A DNA stretch of 64,000 bases from Berberis thunbergii (lineage: Eukaryota; Streptophyta; Magnoliopsida; Ranunculales; Berberidaceae), in contig QNQO01001170.1 in NCBI GenBank assembly GCA_003290165.1, positions 248,001 to 312,000 of the forward strand, read 5' to 3'. Shown here in pieces: positions 12,870 to 26,400 of this stretch. How positions within the stretch are numbered: the first letter of the stretch is position 1; each line of letters opens with the position of its first letter. The notes under the pieces are model-generated. The model did no database searches. It worked only from the letters and a program-made list of their open reading frames with translations, and was not told the origin of the DNA. The position numbers and the translations under genes are program-made.

Positions 12870-14386
12870 CACCCAGCTACGCTTTGTGCACCCATATTTT
12901 TGTGTGATGGCATGATGGGTGTCCATTTTATGATACAAGACGAAGTGGACGCACTCAAGTGCTCGTATATTCAATATTTTTTATATGTTTGATAAGGGTT
13001 GATTTTGATTGTAAAATGTATGAAATGTGTAGAGAGCGAGTTGGGAAATTCAAAAGTTAAATATAAAGGCATGTTTATAATTTACAGATAATTGAGGATT
13101 CAAATAAATTATGTTAGGGATTATATATAATTAATTAATATTTGAGAGAGGCTGATTTTGATTATAAAAATTATGAAATGTAGATGGAAAAATGGAAATC
13201 CAAATATTAGATGTAAAAGCATATTTATAGATAATTGCAGGGCTTGAAATAAATTATGTTGGCAGATCAAGAGAAATAAATTATGTTGGCAGATCAAGAG
13301 AAATAAATTATGTTGGCAAGTCAAGAGAACGACTAATTTTGATTGTTAAAAATATGAAATGTAAATGGCAAAATGGTTAAAAAAAAAAAAAAAAAAGTGT
13401 AACAATTTTTTCATTTAAAAGATACGAACACCAATTGTAACTGTTCATCTACATATTGATTTTTTTTGTAACTACCAAGAAATTTGGAGGACACAACCGA
13501 AAACCAAAAGTTAGGTTGAAGATATGACACTATTAATCCAACCATTCAAGCATATATACAGATTTTAACTTCCACCTTTGGTGAATTAGATCACTTGCAG
13601 GAGAGGAGAAGTACTTATGCCCATAAGTAGCCACCTCTTCAGGGTTCTCTTAGATGTAAGCATGATCTCTGAGATAGCGTCGTAGTGAAAAGGTTCTATC
13701 TCTGTACCATTCCATTCATTATGCAGATTGAATATTTGAATAGGTCGTACTTAATTTGAATCAATAACCGAGATGTGGATGAGTAATGCTTTTGGCATAG
13801 AGAATTCAGATGCACACAACATCAAACATTCAACATTAATATGTTCCTATCGCAATTTTACTACTCTTCCGGTGTCAATATAAACATCACTGTATCACCA
13901 AGAAAATTTTCATTTCAAACCTAATTGCAAATCAAAGCAATGATAAACCTTATAAATGATTCTGTTTCATAGGACTGCAACTATTTAGAAGTTTATAACT
14001 ACTAGCATTCCAAAACTCTGAAAAGTCACATAGTAGTCTTCCAAGATTGTTTGTTTGAATCATTTCCTCAAGCAAGAACTTCATGAGATACACATTGAAG
14101 AAACAAGGAGATAATCCAAAATTACCATCCACACATGCAAATGCAAGACACATGCTTTACTACACGAAACATGATAACCTATGCAATGGTTCTGAAGAAT
14201 ACACAGAGTTGCAGGGGAGTTCGGTTAATTGTAAAGTGAGCTCTTGGTTACATCTATTAGAATTACCTAGGTAATAAGGCTCGATAACATGCTAGAATGA
14301 CCTGGCCTTTGAGTTAGACAAATCAGGCTTACTATCAACAAAGGAGAGAGAATTTTGCACAATTACTTCTCTCTTGGCATACTAAG
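12870..14386. other. Intergenic region between POL5 and BUB3
   Basis: This is AT-rich DNA with no open frame that I recognise. It holds a three-copy 27-bp tandem repeat (13247-13327), a poly-A run near 13380-13396 and the region 3' of the BUB3 stop codon. Nothing else could be supported. Confidence 0.6.
13247..13327. repeat. 27-bp tandem repeat, three copies
   Basis: The unit begins aaataaattatgttggca and is repeated head-to-tail three times (13247, 13274, 13301). The third copy differs by a transposition of two bases. It lies in otherwise featureless intergenic DNA. Confidence 0.9.
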
Positions 14387-17300
14387 CTAAGCAGGATTTG
14401 GGGGAACTGCTTTAGGCTTTGGTCTGACCTCAACTTCATTGATGTTACGCACAAAGATGGCATCAGGTTCGTGCCTGTCAGGTAAACAATTACACAAACA
14501 TGCATTAGAAGAAATAGTGAAGAGAAACTGCAAAAGGAAACAAACTGGTTTTGAGATTGGATCATACGGTTTATTCCCATCTTCAAATGTGTAACTGGAT
14601 GCCACAGCCAACAGCTGGCCATCGCTGCTGAAAGACAATGCAGCAATGCTTGTCGGGTATTTCAAATACTGCGATAGACAATGAATACTTCCATTACCAT
14701 CAATCATACTAACTCACAAATATATGTATTCTACAATTGAACATGAAGAACTTACCTGATATAGTCTTTTCTTGTTAATTCCATCCCACACATTTACATA
14801 ACCGTCACAACCTCCGGTTGCAAACGTTCCATAGCTGCATCAGTGAAATTTATAAACAAGTGATCACTAAGTAACCCATAAAGAGCCCCTTATATTATAT
14901 ATTTACATGAATGTCACAATCTACCTACCATACATTCATCTGTCAACCCATTTTTTGCAATCCAACTCCAATTCTCATGATACCCATTACTATTCTATTT
15001 CTTTTTTGCTATTCTTTTGTTCTTATAAATGTTCGACAGAAGTTGTTCTACATTTTCAGTTGCAATAAGTATGTCAAGGGTCTAACTCCTATTAGCAAGA
15101 CAGTTCTCCCAAAATAATGAAATAGTGAAATCTAACGTTGATCCAAGATATAGGAAATCTTCCATTCACGTGATCAAATTGGTTTACATGCCCTTTAAAG
15201 ATACCAGTTTGATTTGATCAGAATCATCAGCTCCACCCAATTTTGAGCAGCTCTACACGCGCTTCATCCCATATCAATTAGGTTATGTAATGGTAAGTTC
15301 ACAGATTGAGCGAGCAGAAGATCTTACATGGGATGAAATGCAATGGCGTTGACAGGGTACACAATATCCTTTCCACCCTCTGATTTCCGATGACACTTAA
15401 AAGCGTACCTACACAAGAATGATTCCACTATCAATTATTCCACTATCAGATACTAGGACAAATATGGGTGGAAGTGAAATACTTGATGTTAGCAGTCATT
15501 CCTGTCAAAAAAAGGAGTCATGCGAGCATTAAGGCTCATAAAGCAGCCGATATTGCATGATTCACCAAAAGAATACTACATAGATATCAGATTGCATTCA
15601 GCAAATGATAGTCGACCATCTATGTATTTCTGCAATGCACATCTTCAACCATAGTTTTGAAAGGCTAAGTACATACTTCTTGGCTTGACCAGCCTCAGAG
15701 AGATCGAAGAACTCCATTGCAACCCGACCTTCTACAGAACTAAGAGCAAAACCTGTAAAAGGTATCCAGGTTAAAAACAAGGGAGAGAAAGAACTATATG
15801 TAGGAACCAAACACTATATGTAGGTTTATGTATATAAAGAAGAGGGATACTCACCTTCCACCTTTTATATCATGAATTGTTCATATGCTTTGAAATTTTG
15901 AAATAACTGATTTTTTTAGAGGACGATACTATATACATCATCTCTACTAAAAATTAGCCAATTCTAAAATTCTCCATTTCCATCAAATTGAAAGTCTATA
16001 GCTATTCAACTTATTAATTCCATAGTGAGCAGGTTAGGCATCAGGGGTAAAAAACTGCTAGTTGATCCCTTAATCATAACACCCACAAAATTGTGAACGG
16101 TGTAACACCCCACTGTCTTCAACAACAATGCCAACAAATACCACCCTAAGGTCTGATCCGAAGAGAATCAAGCATTACTTTAACAGCATCATTCAATTTA
16201 TAGAGGTTTATAATATTTTAAAGTCTCTGCAATTTAAAATTTGGTTATGCAACCTCAGCTTTGGTATATTCTCATGCTAGTCTGATGAGCATTTGAAATC
16301 CAAATCCCCTGCATGCCTTATGAATTCCTTTGGTTCTTGACATTTTTCACCATAGGTCCCCTTAAAATCCTTGCTTGCCTGCCTTGAGCAAAAAACATTG
16401 TTCTCGATGAAGTAGAGAACAGAAGGAAACTGATAATGTTTGACATAAAAAGGCCTTTGATCAGACAACCCAATTACCGCTACACAAATTTTTTCTTCGG
16501 TAACTACCAATCAAACAAAACAATATGTTCCTGCAGAAAGAATACAAATATTCATCTTGGAACTAAAAGATTTTTGCTTACATACCTGAGCCATTGGGAT
16601 AACAACGCACACATCTAGTTTGGTACTTCAATGAAGACTCTCTCCACTGCTCAGGTCTTGACATATACCTTAGGTCATAGACATTTACATGTCTTCCTGC
16701 AGTGGCTACAACCATTCGATGTCCAACGAGGGAAAGTGAATAAACTCGCTCAGGTTGTGGGTATGTCCCAATAAGAGTGTGCTCCTTTGCATTTGCGCCT
16801 CTTGGATCCCAACACTTCAGTGTTTTGTCCCAACTCCCAGAAATCACTTGCCCTAAGACAGTTTTAAGGAGAAAAAAAAAAACTATTTTAGCAACATGAA
16901 TGATGCTCAATTGATCCAGAACTGTTACATGTTCCCTTGTTGAGATAAGATTTGTTATGGATAATTTACTTAAACAATAAGCATTTGAAAATCGATCACC
17001 AATATGAGATCAATGCTAAACTTCATTTCGATATGGTAATTAGCTTTACAAGGACCAAGGTGTCGGTATCCTAAAAGTGCAAGAGTCGAGAGATATCTAG
17101 GATAAGTGCTAAGATACAATAATTCACATAGTTTTTCATTCAGTTTTTCAAATTGAAACCAACCAAAGAAATAAAGAAAAAATATACATAAATTGCATTC
17201 CTAAAATCGAACCATCATAAGGGGGAATTGCTTTTTCCAGAAATATCACATAAAATCACTATAAACTCTCTAGCAAGTGCCAAGCAGTCTTGAAATTGTT

Positions 17301-17959
17301 TTCTAAATCATTGGTCTGTGACAATAATACCTGATGCATAAGAATACTCGACACAACGGACTGGGTCATCATGCTCTCCTAAGATATATTCTGTATCAGA
17401 ACCAAAATCACATCTGAAACAACAACAACAACAACTATGTAAGCTGCTTCATATTTGTTCCTTGATCTATTTGACATATTAAATGCTAACAATTAATAAA
17501 CTCTATCGAAAAAGCATTAATAATTCACTGATGCTCCTTATCTTGAAGTTTTAATACCAAAACCCTAACAGCTAAATCAACTTGTATTGAATGCATAGCT
17601 TCTCTCACCGTCTCACGGTACGATCAAGACCAGCAGTGAAAGCGGAAGAATCGTCATGAAAGCAGCAATCCATCACCGCGCTTCCTTGCAAGAACTCTCC
17701 TTTCAAGGTGTTCTCAATGGGATCATATAACCGAACAGTCTGATCGAATCAAAACGTAATATCATCAAATCAAGAATATGAATGAAAGAACGAAAGAAAG
17801 AAAAAATGTTGTGATTTGGAGAGTTAAGAGAGAGACCTTATCCCAGGACGAAACGAGGAGGTTGTCACTATGATTAGAGAATGTGAGGTTTGTGATGCCG
17901 TCTGAGGGAGGGTTTTCGAGCTCGATTTCGGAGACGGGAGGAGGGATGATTGCAGTCAT
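14387..17959 (-). CDS. BUB3: Mitotic checkpoint protein BUB3 (WD40 repeat, 9 exons)
   Basis: Exons: 17959-17837, 17739-17609, 17413-17331, 16852-16586, 15752-15677, 15408-15328, 14834-14756, 14668-14568, 14474-14387. They total 1029 nt, 342 residues plus stop, close to other plant BUB3 proteins, and every junction keeps frame with GT-AG borders. BUB3 is a seven-bladed WD40 propeller that brings BUB1/BUBR1-type kinases to kinetochores in the spindle-assembly checkpoint. Visible signatures are [14 protein letters not shown] near the N-terminus, the blade motifs [14 protein letters not shown] and [13 protein letters not shown], then [26 protein letters not shown] and [14 protein letters not shown], and a C-terminal [10 protein letters not shown] tail. 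The start ATG fits the conserved MTAIIP-like N-terminus. No defects were seen, so the gene appears functional. Confidence 0.96.
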
Positions 17960-17998
17960 GGTGGGTTTTTGGAGATTGGAAAATTTGGGGATTTTTTT

Positions 17999-18008
17999 AG
18001 GGTTTTTG
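17999..18008 (-). promoter_or_regulatory. Telo-box-like motif just upstream of BUB3
   Basis: The minus strand reads aaaaaccctaaaa about 40 bases before the BUB3 start codon, probably in the 5' untranslated region. It is a match to the AAACCCTA telo box often found near transcription starts of plant genes active in dividing cells. The role is inferred. Confidence 0.4.
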
Positions 18009-18183
18009 TTCAAGGGAGTTTTTTTTTTTTTTTTTTTGAAATGGAGAGAAAGAAGAGAAGAGCGAAGAATGAGGTGAGGAACAGAGTGGATTTGAAAATT
18101 GAAGGCGGAAGCACGGATGCTCTATAACGGTAAATCTACTGCCTTTACCTAATTATGGGCCGATAGAAAGGTAGTTAGCACGA

Positions 18184-20162
18184 GGGGTATTCAATCATGG
18201 ATTTTAATAGATACTGACAGATTTTAAATTTTATTAAAGTATTGGGGTATTTAATTAAGTATTTAAAATAATACAATGAAATTTAGGGGTATTCAAATAT
18301 AGATTTTTAAATGATTGTTTTTATAATCCATTAAAATCATAGCGTATTCAATTCATGATTTTCAAAAATCCACAAAAATTATGGGGTATTCAAAAAAGTG
18401 AATTTTGATGGATTTGTTGTCTTGATGGACTTTGAAGGATTTATGTATGAAAAGTATAAATATCAAAACCCTTTTCAAATCCAGCCTTTTCCCCTCGGAT
18501 TTCAAATTATTTCCTTCCTCTCTCCCATCGACACTGTGCGTACCCCTTACTGCTAAGGGTTGCAGGGTAATCCAATTCACAGAAGACAGAAAAAGAAATA
18601 GCAGAAATAGAGGAGAGAAACCAACAGCAGTTGCTGCAACAGCACCGACCAATTACCTCTCCGTGTTTCCTGATTAGTTTATGGTATGGATAATGGATTT
18701 GGATTTGATCTAGGAGTGGGGTCGTGAAGACCTGATTAGTTTAATTGAAGAATCGAGTCTCCATCTCTTTGGAGGAGGAGTGATGTTCGTGAAAACCCTA
18801 AGCGATCTTGCTTCCGTTTTCTTGCTTGCTCTTCAACGCTCGCTTTGTCTTATTCGCTGCTTGCTAGGTAAGAAACTTGAACAACTCTATCTAATCTACA
18901 TTTCAATCGACAGGAGAACCATAACTCCAAGCAAGGTATGTTGAGAGCACGTTCATTCAGACACAATCGATGCACGCACGCATGCTTGCCCACCAAGATT
19001 CAACACCATTATAGCTAATTACAGTTCTGCTGTGTAAGAGAACCAACCGATCTTCATATCAACAAGTTTCACGGTGAACGTTGATATGAAAATCACCATG
19101 GATCTAGGTGGGCCACTGGAGGAGATGTATTTGGGTTGGCAATGTGAATTGTGAATGTTCTCTGTGTTGCATTGCAGTTCTGTTTCATTTTATGCTCTGC
19201 AGAGATTAGGGAACATTTGATAATAATCTTGTTTTTGAGCCTATTGCTAGAACTCAGAGTAGCATTTGTATGTATTTCTGAAGAGATCTCAATCGTGACT
19301 TTGGCAGTGGAGCTTATGAGCTACTGAGGAGATTGAACTTTGAACTCTTTGAATGGCCAACTTTTGTATTATTCTAATCATCAGTTGTGTATGCATGATT
19401 TGTTTAAGGGATTGGTGTGTGTGTCCAGTTGGTATGAGAGAGGATGGAATTGAGTTTGAGTAGAGAGATGTTGAGCAATTGGAGAGGGTTTGCAAAAAGA
19501 TCAATTCAATTTGAGATGAGATAAGACGAATTGATTTGGGGTGGGTGATGTTAGGCTCGAGATAGGGATTGAATAATAGTGATGGAGGTGTGATATTGAG
19601 AAGGTGATTTGATGATCGTCTTGTGGAAGGATTGGATTTCATTCATTCAGCAGTGGCGGGTTTTCTATCAAACAGATTCATCTGGGACACTTTCAGCTTG
19701 GAAGGAAAATCTATAAGGAGACATTTGGTAAAGGGGAAGAAGAAGCTATTGCCGATGATCTTTGCATAGTAGTTGCTGACCATTACCATTAGAGAGTGTG
19801 TATGTGTGTGAGTTATTCTTCTTCTTCACTTGTCAATTCTCAGACTTCATTTGCTTTGGGTTAGAAATTGGGCTAAAATGGAGGGACGCACGTTAATGGA
19901 CGCACCATGGCCCAGCCCAAATGCAATGACTAGTACTCCAATTTACATAAATTTATCAATAGAAATCCATGACAATCCTTTATAAAATTCAGAAAATCCA
20001 ATAATAAAAATCCAGTAGATTCTGTAAAATCCACAAAATCCAGTCACTTAAAATACATGAAAGTTCAGTGGATTATGTTTCTGTAAACTCCTTTGAAACA
20101 TTTTAAAATCCATGAGATTTAAAGTCTTTCACACTCTATTAAAATCCATAATTGAATACCCC
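18184..20162. mobile_element. 2-kb non-autonomous TIR transposon
   Basis: The left end begins ggggtattcaatcatggatt and the right end, 20136-20162, is its near reverse complement, giving about 27-bp terminal inverted repeats. Further degenerate copies of 'ggggtattcaa' and 'aaatcca' are repeated just inside both ends (18240-18420 and 19950-20140), as in subterminal transposase-binding arrays. The interior, about 18430-19930, is non-repetitive sequence without a transposase; it may be captured host DNA, but no gene is recognised. No clear target-site duplication was found, so the superfamily is left open. Confidence 0.65.
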
Positions 20163-20837
20163 CTCTGGCAATATGGTTAGGATACAACCCCGATACACGC
20201 CAAACATTTAGTCCTTTCTTTTTCTTTGTAAATTATGAGACTAGTATGAGATATGAACATTTTTTCTGTTGAATGCGCGTGTTTAGGATGTGCATATTTA
20301 CAACAATTCGAGGCAGTCAGGGAACAACCATTTTTTTGCTAAATTTGGGGTTTTTTACACTTTTACTCCTATAAATGATGTTTGTAGTTGTGTTTTAAAA
20401 ATAATGATTAAATGTGTAAAAAATCACAAGTCTGGCAAAAAAAAGCCTATGTTTCCTGGCTGCCCAGACTTACTAGTATATTTATGAGTTTGGATTTTTT
20501 TTAATGTTTAACAAATAAGAAAAATGACAATTGCATGACTTTGGTGTTTTGTGCATTTTATATTTATGGTTTATGAATACGATTAATTAATTGATGATTA
20601 TGTTACTATATATTTTTTAATTGTAAAAATATGTAATTGTTACTACTTAATGTTGTATCACGTTTCTATTCATATTCTAAATAAAAAAAAAATGTCATAT
20701 ACATGTATTTGTATATGTGCAATCCAAGTTCAAGCTAAATAATTTATTATACCTATTAGAGTTTGGTACTCGTTTTGAAAAATACTTGAATTTAACCTTC
20801 ATTTTTTTACGGAACTGTTAAGTCCACGTCATTGACC

Positions 20838-20993
20838 GGTAATGACGCCAGAAAGATTGATGAAACAATGAAAAAATAAGAAGAAGAAGCAGGCAACCAT
20901 TTTGAAATATTTTTGTATTTGTTTGAAGAATGCCACGTACTGATGATCTGTTTTGAAGAAAATATTGGAAATGTGATGGATGGATGATTTTAT
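20838..20993. repeat. Dispersed repeat, copy 1 (second copy at 58552-58710)
   Basis: About 156 bases starting 'gtaatgacgccagaaaga' are nearly identical to 58552-58710, in the same orientation; similarity stops sharply just after 'gattttatt'. It lies 600 bases 3' of a hAT transposase remnant on the minus strand, so it may be the end region of that transposon family, but this is not shown directly. Confidence 0.7.
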
Positions 20994-21618
20994 TCGAGAT
21001 AGGGAAAGTTTTACAAGTTGCTTGGTTGTTTCTGATCACTTTGGCTAGTCGAACTGATAACTCTTTGATACTTTGGCACCATCCAACTACCACTTTAGAC
21101 AAAAACTCAAGCACTTGCGTTCTTCAAAGCAACAACTGCAGCAGGCTCCACACAGCACAAATTCAGGTGCAAGCAACAAGGACAAGTTCCACACAGCTTT
21201 ATGCACTTGCAAGCAACAACATTACTGCATGGAAGATGGACTTTTCATTAAAAAAAAAGAACATACAAACACCACATCATTAAATAGTAACATTGTCATG
21301 GACCACACCACATTGGAAACCAGTCCATAAACTTGTCTAAATTTCAGCAAGTACCTAAAGAGCTAAACATAAACATAGCATAAAAAACTACAAATTTCAC
21401 TTACATAAACATAAACTTGTCATGCACTCAAATTAAGCTATCACCAAACCTGTATTGGCAACCTTTGACTTTCCCTTTAATGTTGATTGAACAATTTGAA
21501 TACAACCACTTGAGTTGCATCACTTTCTTTGCCCTTGGGTGTTGTGATTTTCAACTTTGCAAAGTCTAAGAAAAACAAACAACATAATTAATAGAAGCAC
21601 TATCAAATAATGAATATG

Positions 21619-21891
21619 TTAATAGCCATAATAAAAAACCAAACTACAAAAACACACAAATATTACCATTTTCACACTCTGTATATAGAACTCAATTTCC
21701 TCTGCATTTGCTTCGTACTCAAGGTTGCTGATGTCATCACTTTTTATCCAATTTTGGAGGCATATCAATGCCTCCACAGAGTTCGGAGTGAGAGATGATC
21801 TAAAGGAATCAATCAATCGACCTCCAGCGCTAAAAACACTTTCACTAGCAACTGTTGACATTTGAATAGACAATACATCTTTTGCTAACAA
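21619..21891 (-). pseudogene. hAT-family transposase C-terminal (dimerisation) fragment
   Basis: The 90-residue frame carries the highly conserved hAT C-terminal signature: DVLSIQMSTVASESVFSAGG, then RLIDSFRSSLTPNSVEALICLQNW. This is the dimerisation domain at the end of Ac/RICESLEEPER-like transposases. The BED zinc finger and catalytic domain are absent upstream (beyond 21891 on the minus strand), so it is a truncated relic, not an active transposase. The reading frame itself remains open through the domain. Confidence 0.88.
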
Positions 21892-22337
21892 TGTGTTTAT
21901 GTACCATCATAAATAAATCATTACAATTCTCAAGAATAGACCGATTTATTGTTTACCATGTAGTTGATAATTTAAATGCCACAAAGACCTTTATGTTATC
22001 GATGCATGGGTGCCAATTAGTTGGTTTCAACTTAGTTGGTATAGACACTGAGATTAGTCGAACATAATGGTTAATTGGTCAAATTTTTTGACAAAAAATT
22101 GGGAGAAATGTAATTGCCAAGGATGGGGATGATGCATTTAGAAGACTTTCCTTCACAACTTAATAAATATATCTACAAGTCAACCTATTGGACATGTGAT
22201 ATGATTTTACTGGACTGAAATAAAATTGTGTCGCAGTGTTTCATTGTTTGTATTGTTGGAGATTTTAGAAAGGCCTGAATGTTTGGCAAATTTAATTTTA
22301 CACCACTATAGAATACCAAAGAAAGATGATAATAATA

Positions 22338-23124
22338 GGTAGCGAATTTTTTACACCACTAATTTTGCTGAAGGACACACCTCATTTTTTTTTTGTATGT
22401 TGAAGGACACCACCAATATAAATCTCTCTCTCATCACTTTTCGTCTTCTTCTTCTTCTTCACGTTCTCTCCTCTTCACAATATCCGCCCAATGGAGCAAC
22501 ATCCTGCCCTCGCTCACCACCACTTTTCCTTTTGTCCTCTGCTCATTTCTCCTTCTAATTCTCCACTTTTCTTCTTTTCTTTCCATCTTCTACACCATTG
22601 GCAGAATCACCCGGCTCCTGCTTCATTATTTTTCTTATATTCCTTTCATTTTTCCTGTATTTTTTTCCTCTTTTTTTTCTACCCACAAGTGGATCCGTGC
22701 ATGTAGGTGTACCCCATTCGCACGAACTTGCGTAAAGGGCAAATAAAGTTTTGCCTTCGTGCCGACTCCTGTAAAGGGGAACCCCCATACACATATAACC
22801 CCCCACATGCACAAATACGCTCAATGGCTAAAAAAAAGGAGATGAAGAAGAGAAAAAGATCAGCGGAGGATAAAAAGAAGAAGAGGATAGGGGACGAGAA
22901 GGGGCGACTGAGCAAGGCAGTGGTGGCCGAGTATGGCGAGGTAGTGGTGGTGGGGCGGGGCAATGTAGTGGTGATTGTTCCCTGAGAGAAAAGAGAAGAG
23001 AATAAAGGGTGTGGTGGATTTTTTGTTTATACAGTGTGCTTCAGAAAGATGGTGATGTGTGCTTCAGAAAGTAGGAGATGGTGGTGTCCTTCAGCAAAAT
23101 TGATGGTGTAAAAACTTCGTTGCC
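22338..23124. mobile_element. Mutator-like non-autonomous TIR element
   Basis: The left arm, 22338-22378, begins ggtagcgaattttttacacc; the right arm, 23084-23124, is its reverse complement with a few mismatches, giving 41-bp terminal inverted repeats. The nine bases on each side (22329-22337 and 23125-23133) agree at seven of nine positions, consistent with a decayed 9-bp Mutator-type duplication. The inside has a pyrimidine-rich tract with TTC repeats on the left and a purine-rich tract on the right. It encodes no recognisable protein. Confidence 0.6.
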
Positions 23125-23463
23125 ACAGTAATATATCTCAGAAAATAATAAGAATCAGAAGAAAAAAAAAACGTCCTCATTTCATTTCATTTCATTTCAT
23201 TGCTTTACCTTCTATTGAAACGTTTATTTGAAGAATGCCACAGAGACATTAAAGCACCAAAAATTATCAAGAACTCTCTTCAAAGCACAATTAATGAAGG
23301 AGTAAGGGAAGACATGGTCATCTCCAACGACATCATCATCTGCACAGCAACTCTCTTTATTTCACCAAAAACATTTTCAACTTCTCTACTCTCTCCAACC
23401 AAACACACTCTTGATCAAACTTCCAGTCTCTTGGCTTAAATGATGATCTTTGAGTGCTAAAAT

Positions 23464-26400
23464 ATGATGATTTCAATCAACCAGGAATTTTCTATTCACG
23501 CATCAAGATTGCTCAGAGTTATCTTATTCTTATTCTTATTCTTAACCACTGTTACATCCTCCACTAGTTGCAACAGATCATGTCCCAAGAACCACCTTCA
23601 GCTACCCTACCCTTTCGGGTTCTCAGAAGGCTGCAAAATCCATCTCAGTTGCACTGGTAACAGTGTCCGTATCGGGGAGTTCGAAGTCCAGAACGTAACA
23701 TCAGAAACCATTTCAGTCAGTCTTCCTCCAAAATGCAACCGTTCAATCGAATCCATAGCTCCATTGTTCCATAAAAACTACGCGGCCACTTGGCAAAATG
23801 GACTACTTCTACAGAATTGTAGTAATACTAGCTTCAACAGCTGTGTGATTCCACCTACTTTATTGGAGTCTCGGTTCAAGTTTGATCCTGGGTGTGATCG
23901 TGCTCACTGTTTCTCAAAAGACGAGAAGGAGATGAATAGTAGTGTTAAGATGAATCCATTTATGACGTTTGATAACGTGAATCATAGTGGATGCAAGTTC
24001 ATTTACTCATCCGTAGCTGTAGCTGTTGATTCGGTCAATAAGAATTATTCTAGTTCTTCGGTTTCTCTAGAGTTTCAGACGGTTGAGTTGGGGTGGTGGT
24101 TGGAAGGGAATTGTAGCAGCTGTGCTCTGAATGCGAATTGTACGATGCTTGTCTCTCCAGTTACTGGACGGCCTAGTTTCCAGTGCAGGTGTTTGAAGGG
24201 GTATGAGGGAGATGGGTTTCAGGATGGTAGTGGTTGCCGGAAAGGTGTGTTTTATATATTCCTTGTATTTTATTCATTTTAGATATATTAATTTAGTGTG
24301 CACTTTAACCAAATTATTGCGGAGTTTAGCACACCAGGCACACTGTTGAGACTCGACGAATGATGCTTAAACAACTGAGCTACAATTGATTGACTATAAT
24401 CCGATATGGTTTTAGTGATTTACTATGATAAATTGCCAACTCAAAATGATTTTTGGTGCTGGATATTTGGAAATTCTCCTTAATTGTTTTATTTTTTTAT
24501 ATTTTTATTTTTCAAACAGAGGCTGCAAATATGACCACTTGTGTCGATTCCAGGCATCTTCAGTATTTCATTCCTGGCTTTGTTTTCAACAATTTCAAAG
24601 AACTTTCCCTTTAATTTTTATTGTTTTATAGTTTTTTGTTTTGGGGATCTCTATAATGGTTAACTTATGACAGTTTAATTGTTTTTACAGTTTCAACTCA
24701 GTGCAATGTTTCAAAATACTTGTCCAGACGATGTGGTGCAACTACGCGAGTTGATGTTCTTATTGGAGGTACATTTTACTTTTTATTTTATTTTTTTTTT
24801 TTATTTTTTAACAAATTGGGATGTTGACTCATTTTATTCATTTAAAAATCCACGCCCGAAGGCTACACGACTGACCCTATAAGGTTAACTAAAAAGCCGA
24901 AACAAATTCTCACAAAAGATAGGATTCACCAATACAAGCCTAGACAATAAACAAACTCATTTTTTGTACCTTTTGTTTTCTTTCCTAGTTCTATTGGATT
25001 TTTGGGGACAAAATCTGGTATCTTTGGTGTGGCGCTGCTTATTCATCTTACCGTCTGACATAGCCCCTAAATCCAAATCACTGTTCGCTGCCTGTGGACC
25101 AAACTCAGATTCTGAGTTGACTTCATCACTATCCTCACTAGTACTTTCGAGTGCACTGATATCCAATTTCTGCAATTGAAGTAGTCTATTTCTTTGAGCA
25201 AAGATATAGCCTTATTCAAGTTGTCTCCGATTCTTTTATAATCCGGGGAAGTTTTGATAGTGTATTTGTCAAAATGTCTCTTTAACCTAACCAAAGACTG
25301 AAACTCATCATCCGAGAGTTCCTACACTTGCTGACCCTCCGGCAAAACCCGTACATCCTGGCTGTTACCAGGTGCTAAGCTCCCAATGACCTCAGGTTGT
25401 GTTCGCATCGCGTGTACATCCGACAACCCTTCCTGTACTGACTGCTGCACCGTTCCAGTGCCTGCTGCCTGTATTTCAGCAGTCAATGGCGGCTTCGTAT
25501 GAGAATCAGTTCGAGGAATGACCATAATGTTGGCCGATTCAAGTACGGGAGAGGGATCTCCAGCTGTGACAGATGCTGTCCGGGGTAAGACCACCTCTTC
25601 TGTTGTAGTGCAGAGCCCTGGCTGGGGCCGAAAGGCCCCTGTTTTGGTGCTGGTATGGCCTGGCTGAGGCGGTACATTTTACTTGTTTTTATTGTGGTGC
25701 AACTACGAGAGTCGGTGCTATTGTTTAAGTGTCTGCAAGAAGAGTTCCACATCTTGCCTGGTCATTTTTTAATACATCATTAGACCTTTAATAGCATCTC
25801 CAATGGCACAGAAAGATTAGTCTAGTCTAACACTACAGATAATTCCAATGGTGGACTAAAGTTAGTCCAAGTCTTGAAATAATTTAGACAAAGGAATAAG
25901 AATTTGAAAGATTCGACTGTTTTCGAATGGACATGAAAGGCTGCACTCATGTTTGGCATGTTTGTGGCTAGTGTAGGGGGTTGTTCAAATGTCGCACGGA
26001 ACTAGAGCATCTCTAGGCTAGTAGTATTTGGCATTTTGCAGTAGATTTGAGCTACTATGCAAGAGTCTGACCTCATAGCTTTGTCACTTCCAAAGCTTAA
26101 GATGATCTAAACGACATAAGAGAGAAGAAAAATTCAGAATAGAGTTGCAACCACAATAACCAAATGATTATCTCCATGTATAAAGATACTGGATTACGCG
26201 ATGGGAAAATGTTAAAAGTAACATAATGAAAACCTCTATGAGTTAAATCCTTTGAAATGGGAAACAAATTTCGCAAAAACTCTCTCATTGCTGAACTGAA
26301 TGGGTTCCTAGTCACAAGAATCACATCCTTGGGTAGTATACAGTGTTATTATGTTCTAATTGCATCGATTTTGTTGAATAAGAGATGTATAGAAGTTGAT

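Noticed and set aside
24510..24600. Possible additional WAKL14 exon starting after an AG at 24519
   Set aside because: Exon 1 joins 24691-24768 directly in frame and gives the expected short cysteine spacer before the transmembrane segment; adding this segment would break the frame.
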